In this document: positions 42,501-55,135 of the stretch, piece after piece
Position numbering within the stretch: the stretch's first letter is position 1
How the letters are laid out: each line of letters begins with the position of its first letter
Source of the DNA: Lineus longissimus
Lineage: Eukaryota; Nemertea; Pilidiophora; Heteronemertea; Lineidae
Direction of reading: 5' to 3'
DNA: 64,000 nucleotides
Assembly: GCF_910592395.1 (NCBI RefSeq)
Contig: NC_088308.1
Span: 25,559,501-25,623,500 of the forward strand
Position numbers and translations under genes: made by a program
The notes under the pieces: model-generated
Told to the model about the DNA's origin: nothing
Databases searched by the model: none
Seen by the model: only the letters and a program-made list of their open reading frames with translations

Positions 42501-45500
42501 ATCGACTGCAAGTGGAGCTGGTTTGGCATAAAGGGTTACGGTAGTCAAAATTTCTTTTAAATTCTAGGCCAGTGCATGTTCGAAAGAAGACAAAATGGAT
42601 AAATAACGAAAAGCATAAAATAGCAACACAAAAAGACCATTATGAGCAGGTTACTGATATACTGTCTGGTCCATTAAAAGATAAGATGAAGATGGGGAAC
42701 TTTCTATGCATCACACGTCATGCCCGAGCAGCCATGAATCAGAATCTCAGAAATCTTCCAACCTGACCCCTGAAGATGACTGATACGGTAAAAATAGTCA
42801 TGGAGCCCGGGTGCAATCGGTGAGAAAATGTCCACGTCTATTCACCTCCCTCGAAAACATGGAAAAGAATCTGGCCTCCTTCACCTGTATTTTGATTTTT
42901 ATTGATGCGCTCAAACATCCATATTGTTCGTCTTACAAAACAGCACAATAGTGTTATCTGTCTGGTGGTTGCATCCCGGGATGTGTGGGAATTTTTCACT
43001 GGAGGAAAATCTCCGCAAATAGCCCGCAACAAAAGAAAACAGCAAATAGTCTTACCTATTGTGTCCCTGAGAGCAGTTTGTGTTGATAAGGTGCCCATCT
43101 GAAAAATAAAGAACAAATGGGGTGAGTAAATGGAAAATCATGGTAAACCAGAGGTCCAGCCCCCAGGTTTTATAAATAGCGGACACTCTAACTGGTCTGG
43201 GAGACTGGGGTTACAGTTGGTTGAATCTTGTTGAACTCATCCCCCAAAATACAGGGTGTCTCTTAATGATTGTGACAATTTAGCTTGTTATCTCATGGAT
43301 GGTGCCCTACATAACTGAGTAACTGCATGGTGCAAGGGTATGCACCCCCCCCCCAAAAAAAAACAGATTGCATCCTCCCACAGCCATGATTTTGGAAGAA
43401 CCTACAAATCAATGCAAGGGGAAGGAGCATGTGGTTGACCCAGGTGTTGAAGGATCCTCTTTCCAGACACTCCAAGGAAAGTGGCAATACAATTTTTTTC
43501 AAGACATTTCTTTTGAATGAGGTGCACAGAAGCACCTCAATTTATTTATCAGAACGCAAACACATCTTGACAAGTGAGAGATAAACAGAAGAGGCAAAGA
43601 TAAACTTTGGAAAAACTTTGACCTCTATTGGCATAAATCATGTCTCCTCCCCAATCATGGTGACTGAGGCAGAAAGACAAATATGATTACAAGTTTGCCT
43701 GAATATTGCTTATAACTTAGTACATCTCTACACACTGTTACAGTAAGCACAGGGTGGAATGAACTTGACAAATATTTACTATACATTCCATGTAAAACTT
43801 GGTCTAATTCTGCATACATTTTGTGGTCAAAATCACAGAATTGCATTGTAAAGGTTGGTGAAACGACTCCACAAATATTAGTACATTGACTTGACAATCT
43901 TTCAGGAGGACCCCCTATAGTCTTATCATGAAATCCTTCCAACAAGACAATGGTCACCTTGTTTGCCTGCGAGCCAGTTATCCAAAATCAGATATATCAA
44001 ATCAAATATCCTCGAAGGGTGTGTACAATGACACTCCCTATCAAGGAGAAGTGAATAGAGAGATTAGGCACCTGTGAAATACATGGTCAGCAGGAATAAC
44101 ATTCATGACCTGCTATGTGACAATAAAGTTGGTTGAAAGTTGTCATTTTGAAAATGGCATATTTTCTAGGCATTATGCTGTTCGCAGTTTGATGTGGTCA
44201 GCAAAACGTCATGCAGGCCTAGCTAAGTACTAATATTTAAGGATTTTACATTGTTGAAGCTTACCATGCTTACCGCCAATAATTCTTTGGATCAAGCCAT
44301 GTCTTAGGAGAGTATAATAGGCGGCAACAGGCCAATGTACACAGACTTACAAGATGTTATACAACCGCTATGGTAATGGAAAAAGTGGAGTTGGCCGAGG
44401 GAAAATATTTGCCCAGGCTAGTTGGCCAGAGGTGTTTACATTGATTGGACGACAAAAAATGTTTGCTCAGTTATAGCTAAGAAAGCGGGCCTCCACTTTA
44501 GTCCTTAGGAGATTGTACTGGTTATTGAGACATATTAGGCCTATAGACCGATGCGATACCTAGCTAGCACCACCATTGTCTAGCCAGCTCTTATGCCATG
44601 TGATGTTCTCTTTAACATTGTTACAGGGTGAAACAAAATAATTTTACAGAAATCTTCTTGTTCTAAGAAGTTTGTCTGCTACATAGAAACACTAGAAGGA
44701 GGTCAAGAACCATCTGAGAAGTGATATCGGCTTTGCTAGTGGGCTAATAGCATAAATAGCCTATGCATTATGGCATTCAGAGACTTTCTGAGTATGACGG
44801 AGCCATCATTGATTTTTACAGGAAGACGAAAAGTAGGTTGTAAAATGTTACCCAGTATTCACAAGCAAATGGAAAAGAAAGTAATGCCAATAGATTTCAA
44901 ATGCCGAGTCCAACTTGAGGAAAGGAACGTCTTTTTGGGAGTTTTCCATCAACTGGGTGTATTTGGTTCTTCAAGAGTTAAAATTGTAATTGCAATGAAA
45001 TGATGGTGCATCGCTATGTTGATGACCGAGGTCATTGTTGCTTTACCACTTGAGCGGTTGACCATGCTGACCAGTTCCTTATCCAGCTCTCCAAATCAGA
45101 TTGAGGTTCATCTTACAACAAAAATACAACTCTATTGGACCAAAATAGACCCTTAGTAAGGCAGGGAACAAAAGCGAACAGATAGCATCACAATACCTCT
45201 GTAGTTTTCAATTATGTCTGCACTGGTGGTCAAAGTGCTCCAAAATGGAGAAAGTTCAAAATACTTTCACACTTCGACAATGCAGAACTTTGTCAATGGT
45301 CAGGGGAAGCAGAGATAAGGATCAGACTTGAGAATGTGACACTAATGGGACCAATCTCTGTAGCTGAGAGTAATTTTGGTCGAGCACAGAATGGTATTGG
45401 CACCTTGGTACCACTGGATCCTTTGAAGGATTTGGCACCTACAAGATGCAACTGGACCTACTATTTTGAACAGAAATGTCAAGAAAAACATCTTGGAAGA

Positions 45501-48334
45501 CAGACCTACATGTATGATAAGCTGACCGTTTAGACGTTTACCATTACTCACTGCTAAATAAATATTGCCCTGAAAGTCAATATTACCGTGTATAAACATG
45601 GAACAGGAAACAGTCAACAGCAATTTCTTCCTGTTCTAAACATTCTTGGTACTAATATCCAGTTTCAGCCATGGTAAAGCAAAACTCAGCACTGGAATCC
45701 ACTGGGAATCAGGCACTGGCATCCACTGGGAATCAGGCACTGGCATCCACTGGTACTACACCATCAGTCACTAGGCCTGCATCACACTGTGGAGGGTACT
45801 TACTCGTTTTCTTATGGTAATATTCGTCATTTGTATCAGTGAAGAAATATGTCTGAAATGAAAAAGATGAGGAAGGTTTTTATTGCACAGTAAAGCGTTT
45901 GGTGTCTTTTGTCCGAGTTCAAAATCTCCACTGGTAATAAACCGGTCTGCCCTAAAAAATATATATTTTGAGATCTAACACTGCCAGTGCCTCTTCAAGT
46001 CCACCATACATAATCTGCCTCAATGAAGAACTGTTCTCATGAGAAAGCCGAGCCTAGAAGAAACACAAGCTTTATCAGCAGCTGAAATGGCAAAGGTCTG
46101 ACCTCACAAACAGGAAAAATAATCAAGCACAGTTTAGCAGTTCATTTACAACCAAGTAAAATAATGCCTTTCAGAGTGCAGAAATCAGTAGACCCATTTT
46201 CACATGTGATGAGGTGTCACTGGGCTGCTGATGGATGAAGGCACCTGACGGGTAAATGAAGTGTGCAACTGAGAAGTCAGGCTTTACCTGGATTTTTTGG
46301 TTTAATGATCTTCATGTGCCTGTGATTTCGACCCCATTCAGAAAAATTTCACCAAAATTTGTAAGGTTTTGCTTTTCTAAGTTTTCAAAGCAATGGAAGG
46401 GAATATCTTTGCACAGTTACATTGTATGTAAGGATTTTTTTTTTAAACGGAGCTGAATAGGCCTATGCCAAGTATAAAAGCTGAAGAATTTCGCGATGAG
46501 CAGGGATGCATCAAAATCCAATCATTTCAATAGCCTACCTACACACTATACAGTACACCTGTTTTCCCCACCAAAAGATTCCGCCCACGATAAACCCATA
46601 GAAACACTTTCTCTTTTCACCTTTTAGCATAATCCATAAAATATCATCAATTCATATTCATGGCAACAAGAGCGGCCCCCAGGTCTTCACCTGCCCCATA
46701 ATACACAGCCAAGCAGCATAGCATCAGGGGGTTAGGGAACCGCCAAATTATCACATTCAATTACACAGCAGTTTTCCTCATATTTCTTTTGTTGTATTTT
46801 GTTACTTGAACAATTATTATTATACCTGGCCACATAGCAACTCAATCAAGGCCACAGGTTGATGATATCCCCAAACAGTTAACCTACATTTTATATCAAA
46901 CTATGACATGCATTATTATGAAAATTTGAGACAAACAAACCCCCCTTTATACTACCTTACAATGTAATAATGGATGTGAGAAAAATAAAGTTCAGAGGTT
47001 TCTCCAGCCTGAATAAGGACAGGAATTTTTGTATTCAAGTTTAGGACATGAGCTAAAACATACTTGACTATAGAATAAAAGTAAGTTGTTTTCTTCAAAC
47101 CATACCCAAACCTAGCAAAACAAACTTTAGTGAAGTGACATGAATTCTCTCAAGAATTTGTTTTTTTAATTTGGGAACATGAAGGCTCTAATTCCTTTTT
47201 AAAACTTCTTGCTTCTAATACCCAAGATTTCCTTAGGGCAGAGGATACAGAGTTACATATTGTAGTGTTTGACATGAATGATGTCCACTTTCCCTCAACG
47301 TAAAAAAATATGACTTCATGAGCATGTCATCATCTCAGGTGAGATAGCAGATAAGGAGGTATTGATAGCAGTTCGGGAGGAGATCTCAAAGTTTAGCAAA
47401 AGATGTGATGACCTGTACAGCGTTACACATGGAAGGTTTACTAAGTTAGGCTGGAATGGATTAGGAAAACAACAGAGTTCAAACTGGGATCGCTTTAGAA
47501 TATTGTCACTTTGTTATCTTGGAGCCCAAGTACAAGGCATTGGCAAGCTGCATTCCTGAAAATGGCTGTTCACACATGGCAAAGGTAGTGGCAATAAGAA
47601 CCATATGATGGCTATTAGGGTTCACTTATGGGCTATCAGCCGTGGGGAGCTTTATGGGAAAGAGGTTTCACTGAACTTCTCTCACCTCATCCTGAGAAGC
47701 AGTACCTGTCAGAAAAAAGTTTCCAAGGTTTTGAAAGGAGGAGGCCTTTTTTTTATCCTCGACTCTTAAGTTTCAAGAACTTGCATCGCTTGATTTGTAG
47801 CCAAACACATGCGATAAAAAAGACAAGAATGCGAGAAATCAGATTAAGGTCGATTGGTAATCATCGGAGAACTAAACATGGTTTACAACTCACCTGGTCT
47901 CTTGCGAGGGACACCCAAGTGTCCAGCAGCAAATCCAAACGCCCTTGATGGTATTTCTTGGTTGTCTTCACACTTATGAACATGTCTTCAATCTGAGTTG
48001 GCAGGGTGTTCGGGTTGACAGCACGCGTCGGTTTCAACCGGAGTTTTATCCCAGAATCTTTCAGTTCCACATACTGGTCCCCAGGATCATCATCATCTAA
48101 GGTATCCCTTCCTCTCCTGCCATCATCATGGGCTGCCTTAGTATCCACATACTCATCTAGAGAACGCCTACCAACTAAGGTCTGTCTTTGGTCAAGACCA
48201 AAACTATCCACAACCTGATTTTCACCACCGAAGTCAGGACTTTCCTGGTCCGATTCACGCAAAATCACCGTGAAACAACACAGAAAACTTATCAAACCTA
48301 TAAGCTGCAGCGTCCTTTTATACTTTAAACGCAT
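27594..48334 (-). CDS. fng: Fringe, O-fucosylpeptide beta-1,3-N-acetylglucosaminyltransferase
   Basis: Coding exons in transcript order: 48334-47894, 45852-45804, 43098-43056, 33976-33917, 29208-29061, 28872-28787, 28466-28396, 28207-28113, 27945-27863, 27657-27594. Phases agree: 1140 nt, 379 aa. Fringe extends O-fucose on Notch EGF repeats in the Golgi and so tunes Delta versus Serrate/Jagged signalling. Seen: a short basic N-terminus, one hydrophobic anchor (about 9-26, [17 protein letters not shown]) giving type II topology, an acidic stem, then [25 protein letters not shown], the metal-binding DDD in [11 protein letters not shown] (204-206), [25 protein letters not shown] (about 287-298) and FHSHLE. 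The start is the first ATG. The frame stays open upstream without another ATG. Introns are large (9.1 kb for intron 3). One invertebrate gene corresponds to vertebrate LFNG, MFNG and RFNG. Confidence 0.96.
29209..33916. other. Fringe intron 4
   Basis: A 4.7-kb intron. I found no nested gene, RNA or convincing mobile element in it. Regulatory elements could be present but cannot be recognised from one sequence. Confidence 0.55.
35705..36223 (+). other. Unrecognised 172-residue open frame antisense in Fringe intron 3
   Basis: An ATG-initiated frame without a stop for 172 codons, long for this AT-rich DNA. The encoded sequence starts [20 protein letters not shown] and becomes Lys/Arg/Ser-rich. 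It resembles no family I know. A second plus-strand frame (to 36306) and a minus-strand frame overlap it, so the unusual openness may be compositional. It could be a retroelement fragment, an unannotated exon or chance. I do not call it a gene. Confidence 0.25.
37945..38060 (-). mobile_element. Possible 3' tail of a non-LTR element
   Basis: Read on the minus strand, the segment ends TTGAATAAAATATATAC followed by (TATAC)n. An AATAAA-like end next to a short tandem repeat is typical of some CR1/L2-type or SINE tails. There is no coding part and no identified second copy in the window, so this is weak. Confidence 0.25.
42149..42181 (+). other. G-rich run with quadruplex potential
   Basis: The plus strand holds at least five runs of three or more G within 33 bases (GGGAGGGGGTGGG, then GTGGGTGGGGGGCGGGGG). 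It is in Fringe intron 3, where the transcript itself would carry the C-rich strand. Confidence 0.6.
45690..45760. repeat. 24-bp minisatellite in Fringe intron 2
   Basis: The unit ATCCACTGGGAATCAGGCAC plus TGGC begins at 45697, 45721 and 45745. The copies are near-identical, which suggests recent expansion. Confidence 0.85.
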
Positions 48335-48582
48335 TTTGACCACTTTTGGGTGGTAAACCACCGATTTAGAAACTTTTTTCGACTCCTCAAATCTCAACAC
48401 ATCTCTCCACTTCCAACTTTCTGCTAGAATGTCAACACTGTAGTGTAAAGGTATACATTGTATACCCTTCTGTACAATTTGTACTGCTTCCTCGTCTCCA
48501 GGAAGATTTCCTGACTGCGAGGTTTATAGTTCGTGCTGCCCTCTCTTATCTGTATGCGGAACTGAAATTCCTGTAAATAAAC
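48335..48582. promoter_or_regulatory. Bidirectional promoter between Fringe and STX8
   Basis: Only 248 bp separate the Fringe ATG (minus, 48334) from the STX8 ATG (plus, 48583), so both transcripts must start within this stretch unless upstream exons exist. Two odd perfect palindromes lie close together: GGTATACATTGTATACC (48450-48466) and GTACAATTTGTAC (48472-48484). Each has a single central T, and both contain an ACAAT/ATTGT-like half. No TATA box is obvious in the expected place for either gene. Confidence 0.7.
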
Positions 48583-51500
48583 ATGGCTGGCGATGCTTGG
48601 TAAGTTGTGAAATTTGACCTTAATATTGGCCGTATTCTACTAAATAGAAGATTAACGTAAATTGATGTATGTGCCCAGTTGTAGCATTGTGTTAGTTCTT
48701 TCTTATGTTGTGTAAATGCGTGGCAAAGGCCTACAGAGTCACTCAGGAAGTGAGAAAAAAGACTATGATATACCATTTCCCACCAGTTCACATGATGCAC
48801 AGTACTGTATACTGTAGGCGACACTACAGTGTGTATAGGCAACAACAATGTATACACATAACTAAAACACAGGTTGTGTAGTCTGACTATGTCAACTATT
48901 GAAGTATGTCCTGAGTAAAATAAGAAGTAAGTTATAATGTCTGCAAAACTCTCGCAAGAAGGAATACAAAAGACAAGTGATAAGTCATGGTCTTTTTCAA
49001 TTTCAGCCTCAGTTTCAGTCTTGTTGAGTTGATAATTCTGACCCACTTTTGTCTTCATTCTTCAGGTTAAAGCAGTATGAGTCCTGCTCGCGGCACGGGC
49101 AGGAGTTGATGGAAATGGTCAATGAGAAGAAGGTCCAAGAGCGGCAAGGAGCAAACACTGCAAAGGTGTGTTATTAGGGATTCCATTCCAAATTGTTTTA
49201 CTAAGCTATTGGTTGCAGATGTGGTCACAGTTACAGATTTGGCACCTGTAGTGTCAAGCAACCTCAATATCAATCAATCCCTTGGAGGTAATCATTTATT
49301 GTGAAAGTCCTGATTTAGTTCCATCTAGATTAAGTCAATTGTTTACTCTATGAAAGTTATCATTGTTTGATAAGAATACAAATCAATTGTGTGAATATCA
49401 TCTTGTAATTTGTTGCTTTCACTTTCAGATCAGCAGCCAGATCAGAAATGGAATCAAACAGTTTTCCCAAGATTTCAACAAATTACGACAGGACCTGATC
49501 AGAACAGCAAACTACATGTATCCTTTTCACCCTCCCTGAGGCTAATTGATACACAGCTTGTTTTACTGTCCAATTCGCTTTGTAAATACCAAGTCTCAGT
49601 CACAGGAAGGATCGAAACTGCAATTGTTCCTTGACTCGCAAATTCAGAAGTTCGAGGGAGTCTGAGATACGACAAGCAATGCTAGACAAACTGGCGACAC
49701 AGGAGAAGAGGCTGCAGCAGGCCATGAGTAATGACGGACCAGGCAGTGGAAGGTTTGTACAGTTCTTTTTGGAATGAGTGTATAATAGCATGAATCAGGA
49801 AATTGCTATTCATGGTGAATCTAATATAGCATGTAGCCTGATCGTCAGCACATGAAATTTGAAACCCACTCCATTGCCACAAAGCATGAAATGGTTGCTT
49901 TGCTTGGATTTCTCTCTATTGGTGGAGAAATTATCTGTGTTCTGGCTCATGGTCTACCTTACAAGAGTAAAACCTGTAGGTCCTGTTCAATATCATTTTA
50001 TGATTTATCTTTTCTTGCAGAGCTGGGTTATTAGGCCCAGCCCAATATGGTGGTGCATCTGGCTTGAGCCACGACCCGTGGCAGGATAACACGGCCAATG
50101 ATATGTCTATTGGTGAGATCAGAGATCAACAACAGACAATGATAAAAGGTAGGTCAAGGAAATGGAACCTTGTCGAAGGACTTCTAGTTAAAAAAAAGGA
50201 TTGTGTGTCCTGATTCTGTGACCTTAAGCTAGAGAGAGCTCCTGACCGTGTGAAATAGCAACTAAAAAAGTAGCAAAAACCGAGCAAGTGTCATGCACAC
50301 TCATGTTGATAGAATGGGCTGTTGTTTCACTGACTTCCTTCTCTTGCATTTGCTGAGATATGTTTTCTTTTCTAGAACAAGACGATGGACTGGATGCCTT
50401 GCACCAAGTTGTCCTGAGACAAAAAATGATGGCAAGCGATATAGGAAATGAGTTAGATGTCCATAATGGTAGGGCCCTTTTGTAAATACCGCATAGTCAC
50501 GCCCTGGAAACTTTTCACTGCACATGTATTTTTCCAGCCAAAGGCCTGAACCTGGCTTGATTGGGGCTAACAAAGTAATGAAAGCTTGTTTTAGACTGAC
50601 GAAGTAATGAAAGCTCTCTTGGTAACCACACTTTCAAAATCCGAAATTTGCAGTATACTTGATATTTGACTGTTGAGTCAGCTTTGAAAAACTAGACTTG
50701 ACCTGCATCATTCGGTGTCTTTCAGATCTTATTGATGACATCACAGACCACACGGACCGCACCAATGAGCGCTTAATAAAGGAGACCAGACACATAAAGA
50801 TTGTTGACAAAAAGTCAAATACATGTTGTGAGTAGAGTATATAGTTATTCAAGTCAAGTTATAGTTGATATCGAAACAACTAGATGGCAGCAGCAGTAGT
50901 GGCGCACTGAGTAAGAGTAACACTGTGTTCTTTTAGAAGAGGAAGAGAAGCTTGAGAAGGCATTTACTGCATTTCTTATGCCCCCTGGCCTACATCTTCA
51001 TATTACTGGTGTCACTGGTTATAACTAGATGGCACTTCTTTCTCAAGATGATATCAGTTAGAGGGATTGTGGGTGCTGTTCAGGCGATCTCAAAATAGAT
51101 CTCTCATTCACGAAATGTATTGTTTGATTGAACGAGTTCAGAAGGACACCCAGTGTACATGTCGCCCTGTCATCTACTCTTTAGTTCTCCTTCAAATGAG
51201 TAGATGGCATTGCAGTATTTTGTGTAGTAAGTCCCCAGAGGAGAGACTGGTGCCTCCCCCATTACCATACTTGAGTACCATGTACAGGCATTGGAAAAGG
51301 TGTTGGAATATTAGAGAGGTGAAATGCATGTATGCTTAGGAACCTCCCAAGAAATGAGACTATTGCTATTAGAGTGTGGGAGTCAGAGAAGGAGCAGACT
51401 TGGTGTGACAAGATATTTGAATAATTTATTGTTTGGCACAAGTCTGCCCCTGTCTGGACACATAAACAGGAAGTTAGATATATCACCAAATGTAGTTCGC

Positions 51501-54500
51501 ATGCATGTATACCCTCCAAGTAAACTCATCAATACAAAAACAGGCCACTTAGTCAGTAACTTAGTGATAATATGAGAGGAAACTTGACGCGTTTCCAAGC
51601 CATTATGGCTACTCAAGCACATACTTCACTCCAAACCCTTGCTTTCGATGCGTGGTTCGAAATCTATAATTCACAAAACATTTTCCATTTAAGGTACAAT
51701 TGTTGTAGTGAAGTGTCGCGTTGAGTTCTGGCATTGCTCATTTTACGTCGAAAATCCGCTTCACTTGAGAATTGTTGATAGATGAGGTGATGGCTGTTGG
51801 TGGAGCAGTGGGCTTAGTGTTTATGCACGTATCAGTATATTAGGCTAGACTTAATAATTTTTCCGTTAACCAGCGTGCAAAGTGACATATTTTCAAGAAT
51901 ACAGCACCTCTATTTTCTTTAAAATGATGACGAAAATTGTTGGGAGGGGGCTTAAAATAAAAGCTTCACAAAGTGTTTGTTCCGTTGTGATCTGACACCA
52001 GCCTGGTAGTGGTAGGCTTACCAAGTATTCAAGTATATGTGGCCTTATGTAGGATGTAGTGGCCCTGAGGTTTGGAATGGCCAACGCAGATAAACCAGCA
52101 GATGGTTTGGAGTTGTTCTCTTCTCATGGGACATGCGAAAGGGTTGTCACAAATGGTTTTAACTAGTAAATGAATGCAAATGGTTTCCAGTATTGCTGTG
52201 CAGTTCTTGTGGTAATACAATTTCACATACATTCAAAATTCTGTTCGTAGAATACAGAACGAAATTTCAAGTATCAGCTAGAAGTTTGCAGGTGTCCAAA
52301 TAGGTCAAAATGCAAACCAAATCCCTGAAGAAAGCAAGACATGCCCCTCTCATAACCACTCATCCTCCACTCTGCTGTTAATGATTTTATTTTGCTGCTC
52401 ACATTCAGTCACCCTGGGTCAACAGGATGGCAGTTTAGGTATCGTGTTACAATTCGGTCAGAATTTCACGATACTTTAGAGACTGCTAAGCTGATAAAAT
52501 CGAACTTAGTCACGTTCCCCTTGTTGAACGAGTTTTTTCATGTGAGCTGCAATGCATGATGTGAATAAGTCGAAAGTTCATTTGTGATACCTTGTTTTCA
52601 TAAACTTTCTGGCAATAAAAAAGTTTGGTGTTTCATTATTTGTACTGTAAACCGCCAAAAAATTTCCTATTTCAATATAGTCGGTTAGGAGAACAAATTT
52701 CCTGTCAATGATCTTTATAGATCCATCCCCCTTATCTTGATATAAAAACTCAAAGTTTGCGTGTTCTTATTTGTCATCTATCATCTTTGCCTTTTCCTAA
52801 TATCACAACCTTCGTCTTAAGGTAGTTGTAATAGACTATTACAACTCCCTGGTCTTACATCTTCTATTTTCGTGGACTTCTACAACTCACTTCAAGAGAT
52901 TTTCACAGCCTTGGAATAATCAGCCAATACGCTCATAGTCAAACCTTGAGACCGAGCTGAACAATGTGTGATGGTCCAGCAAATTGGTTTCTATCTGTCG
53001 TCTGTTGCATATGATCCTCTTCAACTGATGTTTGTTATTCCAATATAACCTTAACAAAAACTATCATACATTTGTGTACATTTGTATGAGTGATTCGGGC
53101 AAATTATAGATGTAATGAAGTGTCCATGCCTTGTGCGGATTCTGGTCTCAGATCAAAAGATATGTACCGAAGTATTAGATGAACCGTAAGAGCAGTATGT
53201 ACTATCCCCAGGCTACCGATATGTCCCTCTATGGCGCTATTAGCCACGGTACATTCAGCAGCAAAACGTTTGACGAGTTCCATGTATGCGACAATTGTTT
53301 AAGATTGGCTGACTAATCGTGCAACTTGACACCAACAAAGACCATTGCTATTGATCTTTATTCGATCTATTGACGGTATTCGTTATGGTATAACACTAGA
53401 TGTGATATAAAGAATAGAAACCTCCTCTTTTTGGGGACTAAAGGTTGGTGTCTTTTGGTTGTCTAATGCACAGCTGTTTGACATGACACCATATACCTAA
53501 AGTTGGAAACTGTATCATCCTTAGACCCAATCTACTTGCCAAAGATCTGGCTGGAGTTTTGGTTGATGCTGAATGCTTCAGTTTTGCTGGCCCCCTGAAA
53601 AGCTTGGGACTGATTCAGAAAATGAGATAATGGGATATCAAGTAAAATCTGAGCCCATATTAAAATGCTTGGATTCACAACGCATGGAATTGTGAAGTAC
53701 TCTACCTGTTTCTGCAAAATCCATGGCTGGCATCATAACTGATAGTGATATATAAGGCAAGTGGTCAATATTGCTGATGCATGCCCTATGCCGCTGCGTC
53801 TCAATTTTCCCGTGATGCGAGAGATTGACCAGATTCCCCCATCACCCTCAGTTGATCAGGTTAATTTGCACAAGTGGATGAACGTCTGTACCGAGCCTTC
53901 CTTCTCATCCACCGAAAATAATCACAGCGCCGTCGGGCAATCGCTGCCACGGTTTCTACTGACCAATCTTTAATCATCATTTGTTGTTCCTTCCCTGTAA
54001 TTGACACGCTGGATGCGGCGTCTCGTACCGGACGTGATTGTGCCAACCGGTAAATTGGCAACTTCAGGAACGCGGTTATAAATTCACATTGGCAATCATG
54101 GTCTTCGTTAAGTAATAACGAGTTGATTTTCTTTCGGTTGCTTTTCATCTAGTTCCCACTGACAAATTACTGCAGAGATGGATTCATTGGTGTGTACTCT
54201 ATCAAAATTGGTTTGCAGGGATTCGTCGAACTATGGCATTTCTGTGGTGTTTCTGGTTATAAAGCCTCGGCAAACTTAACAACTTTTTGATCTTTTGACC
54301 CCTTGAGTTTGCTTGGAAGATGCGTTTTCCAAGAAGCTATCAACCTGTTCATTCTTGCACTTGCAGTTTGATATTGAATCTGTCTCCTCTTTGACACGAT
54401 TGATGAGAGTTGTGTATCTCTATCACCTTTGTTCATACTTGTTTGGGTTCCTTGATGGCATTTTGTGAAATCAATATTGAAAGCAACCAACACCAAACAG

Positions 54501-54639
54501 TTGGCTTATATACAACACCAGCTGATATTGTCTCATAATCAGTCAACGTCTTCTCTTTGCAGGCTATTGGGTTGTTGCGATTCTCCTGTTCATCGCCATC
54601 GTTGTCATCGCTGTTGTGCCATACAATGGTAAAGCGTAG
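48583..54639 (+). CDS. STX8: Syntaxin-8, Qc-SNARE of endosomal fusion
   Basis: Coding exons 48583-48599, 49066-49165, 49429-49517, 49648-49752, 50021-50148, 50376-50468, 50726-50827 and 54563-54639 join in phase: 711 nt, 236 aa, exactly the human length. Family role: pairs with STX7, VTI1B and VAMP8/VAMP7 in late endosome and lysosome fusion. Seen: an N-terminal helical region, a linker with DPW, the SNARE helix (about 138-203) containing EQDDGLDALHQVVLRQK and IGNELD, and a C-terminal anchor (about 214-231) followed by a short lumenal tail. The position of the central-layer glutamine (ELDEQN in human) reads ELDVHN, so it is His176. The exon 4 acceptor at 49647 was chosen for phase and alignment. 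Acceptors further upstream also keep phase but would insert an unrelated segment. Intron 7 is 3.7 kb. Confidence 0.95.
50828..54562. other. STX8 intron 7
   Basis: A 3.7-kb intron between the SNARE-helix exon and the membrane-anchor exon. I see no nested exon, RNA gene or clear repeat. Confidence 0.6.
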
Positions 54640-55104
54640 CAGAAGGTGCTAACACAGCTGAAAGAAGGGACTTGAAAGCAAATGGTAACCATGTGTCATA
54701 ATCCAGCATGTAAAACTCATTTCCTAAATGCAAATCTGATTATCAGGAGAATGGACAAAAGCAGACAATCGGGAATTGTGAAATCGTTATCTTAAGTGAG
54801 CTGATTTTATATAACCTGGTCCAACTCTTGGTTGGTTAACGAACCAATCACCAATAATCAGTGTAACAGGGTTGGACTGTACTTTCAGTGATTTGTTCCT
54901 GTAACTTCCAGAATTCCATAATCAATGAGAAGTGTCAAACACAATTTGAACCAACTTTAAGCATGTCTCTTATGTCTCCTTACCAGAGGTACAGATGCTT
55001 TGATGTAATGATGAAGGTGTCTGATTCAGTAAAGCTGAACTGTTTGTAATATGCATGTTTTCCTGAGCAAATTGATAATAGCCCGAGATGAAGATTATTT
55101 TGTA

Positions 55105-55135
55105 AATAAATCTTGAGCAATCAATGTAAAATAAA
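55105..55135 (+). terminator. STX8 polyadenylation signals
   Basis: AATAAA occurs at 55105-55110 and again at 55130-55135, about 470-490 nt after the stop codon. Either would give an ordinary 3' UTR. Confidence 0.6.

Larger units (their letters stand above)
33977..43055. other. Fringe intron 3 (9.1 kb)
   Basis: The longest intron of the window. It contains an unexplained 173-codon open frame on the opposite strand (35705-36223), a short (TATAG) repeat with an adjoining possible retroelement tail (37945-38060) and a G-rich run (42149-42181). Otherwise it is plain AT-rich sequence with no exon I can support. Confidence 0.55.

Noticed and set aside
49585-49647. Coiled-coil-like reading just upstream of STX8 exon 4
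   Set aside because: It ends in a stop in its own frame. The acceptor at 49647 restores phase, family alignment and the exact 236-residue length.
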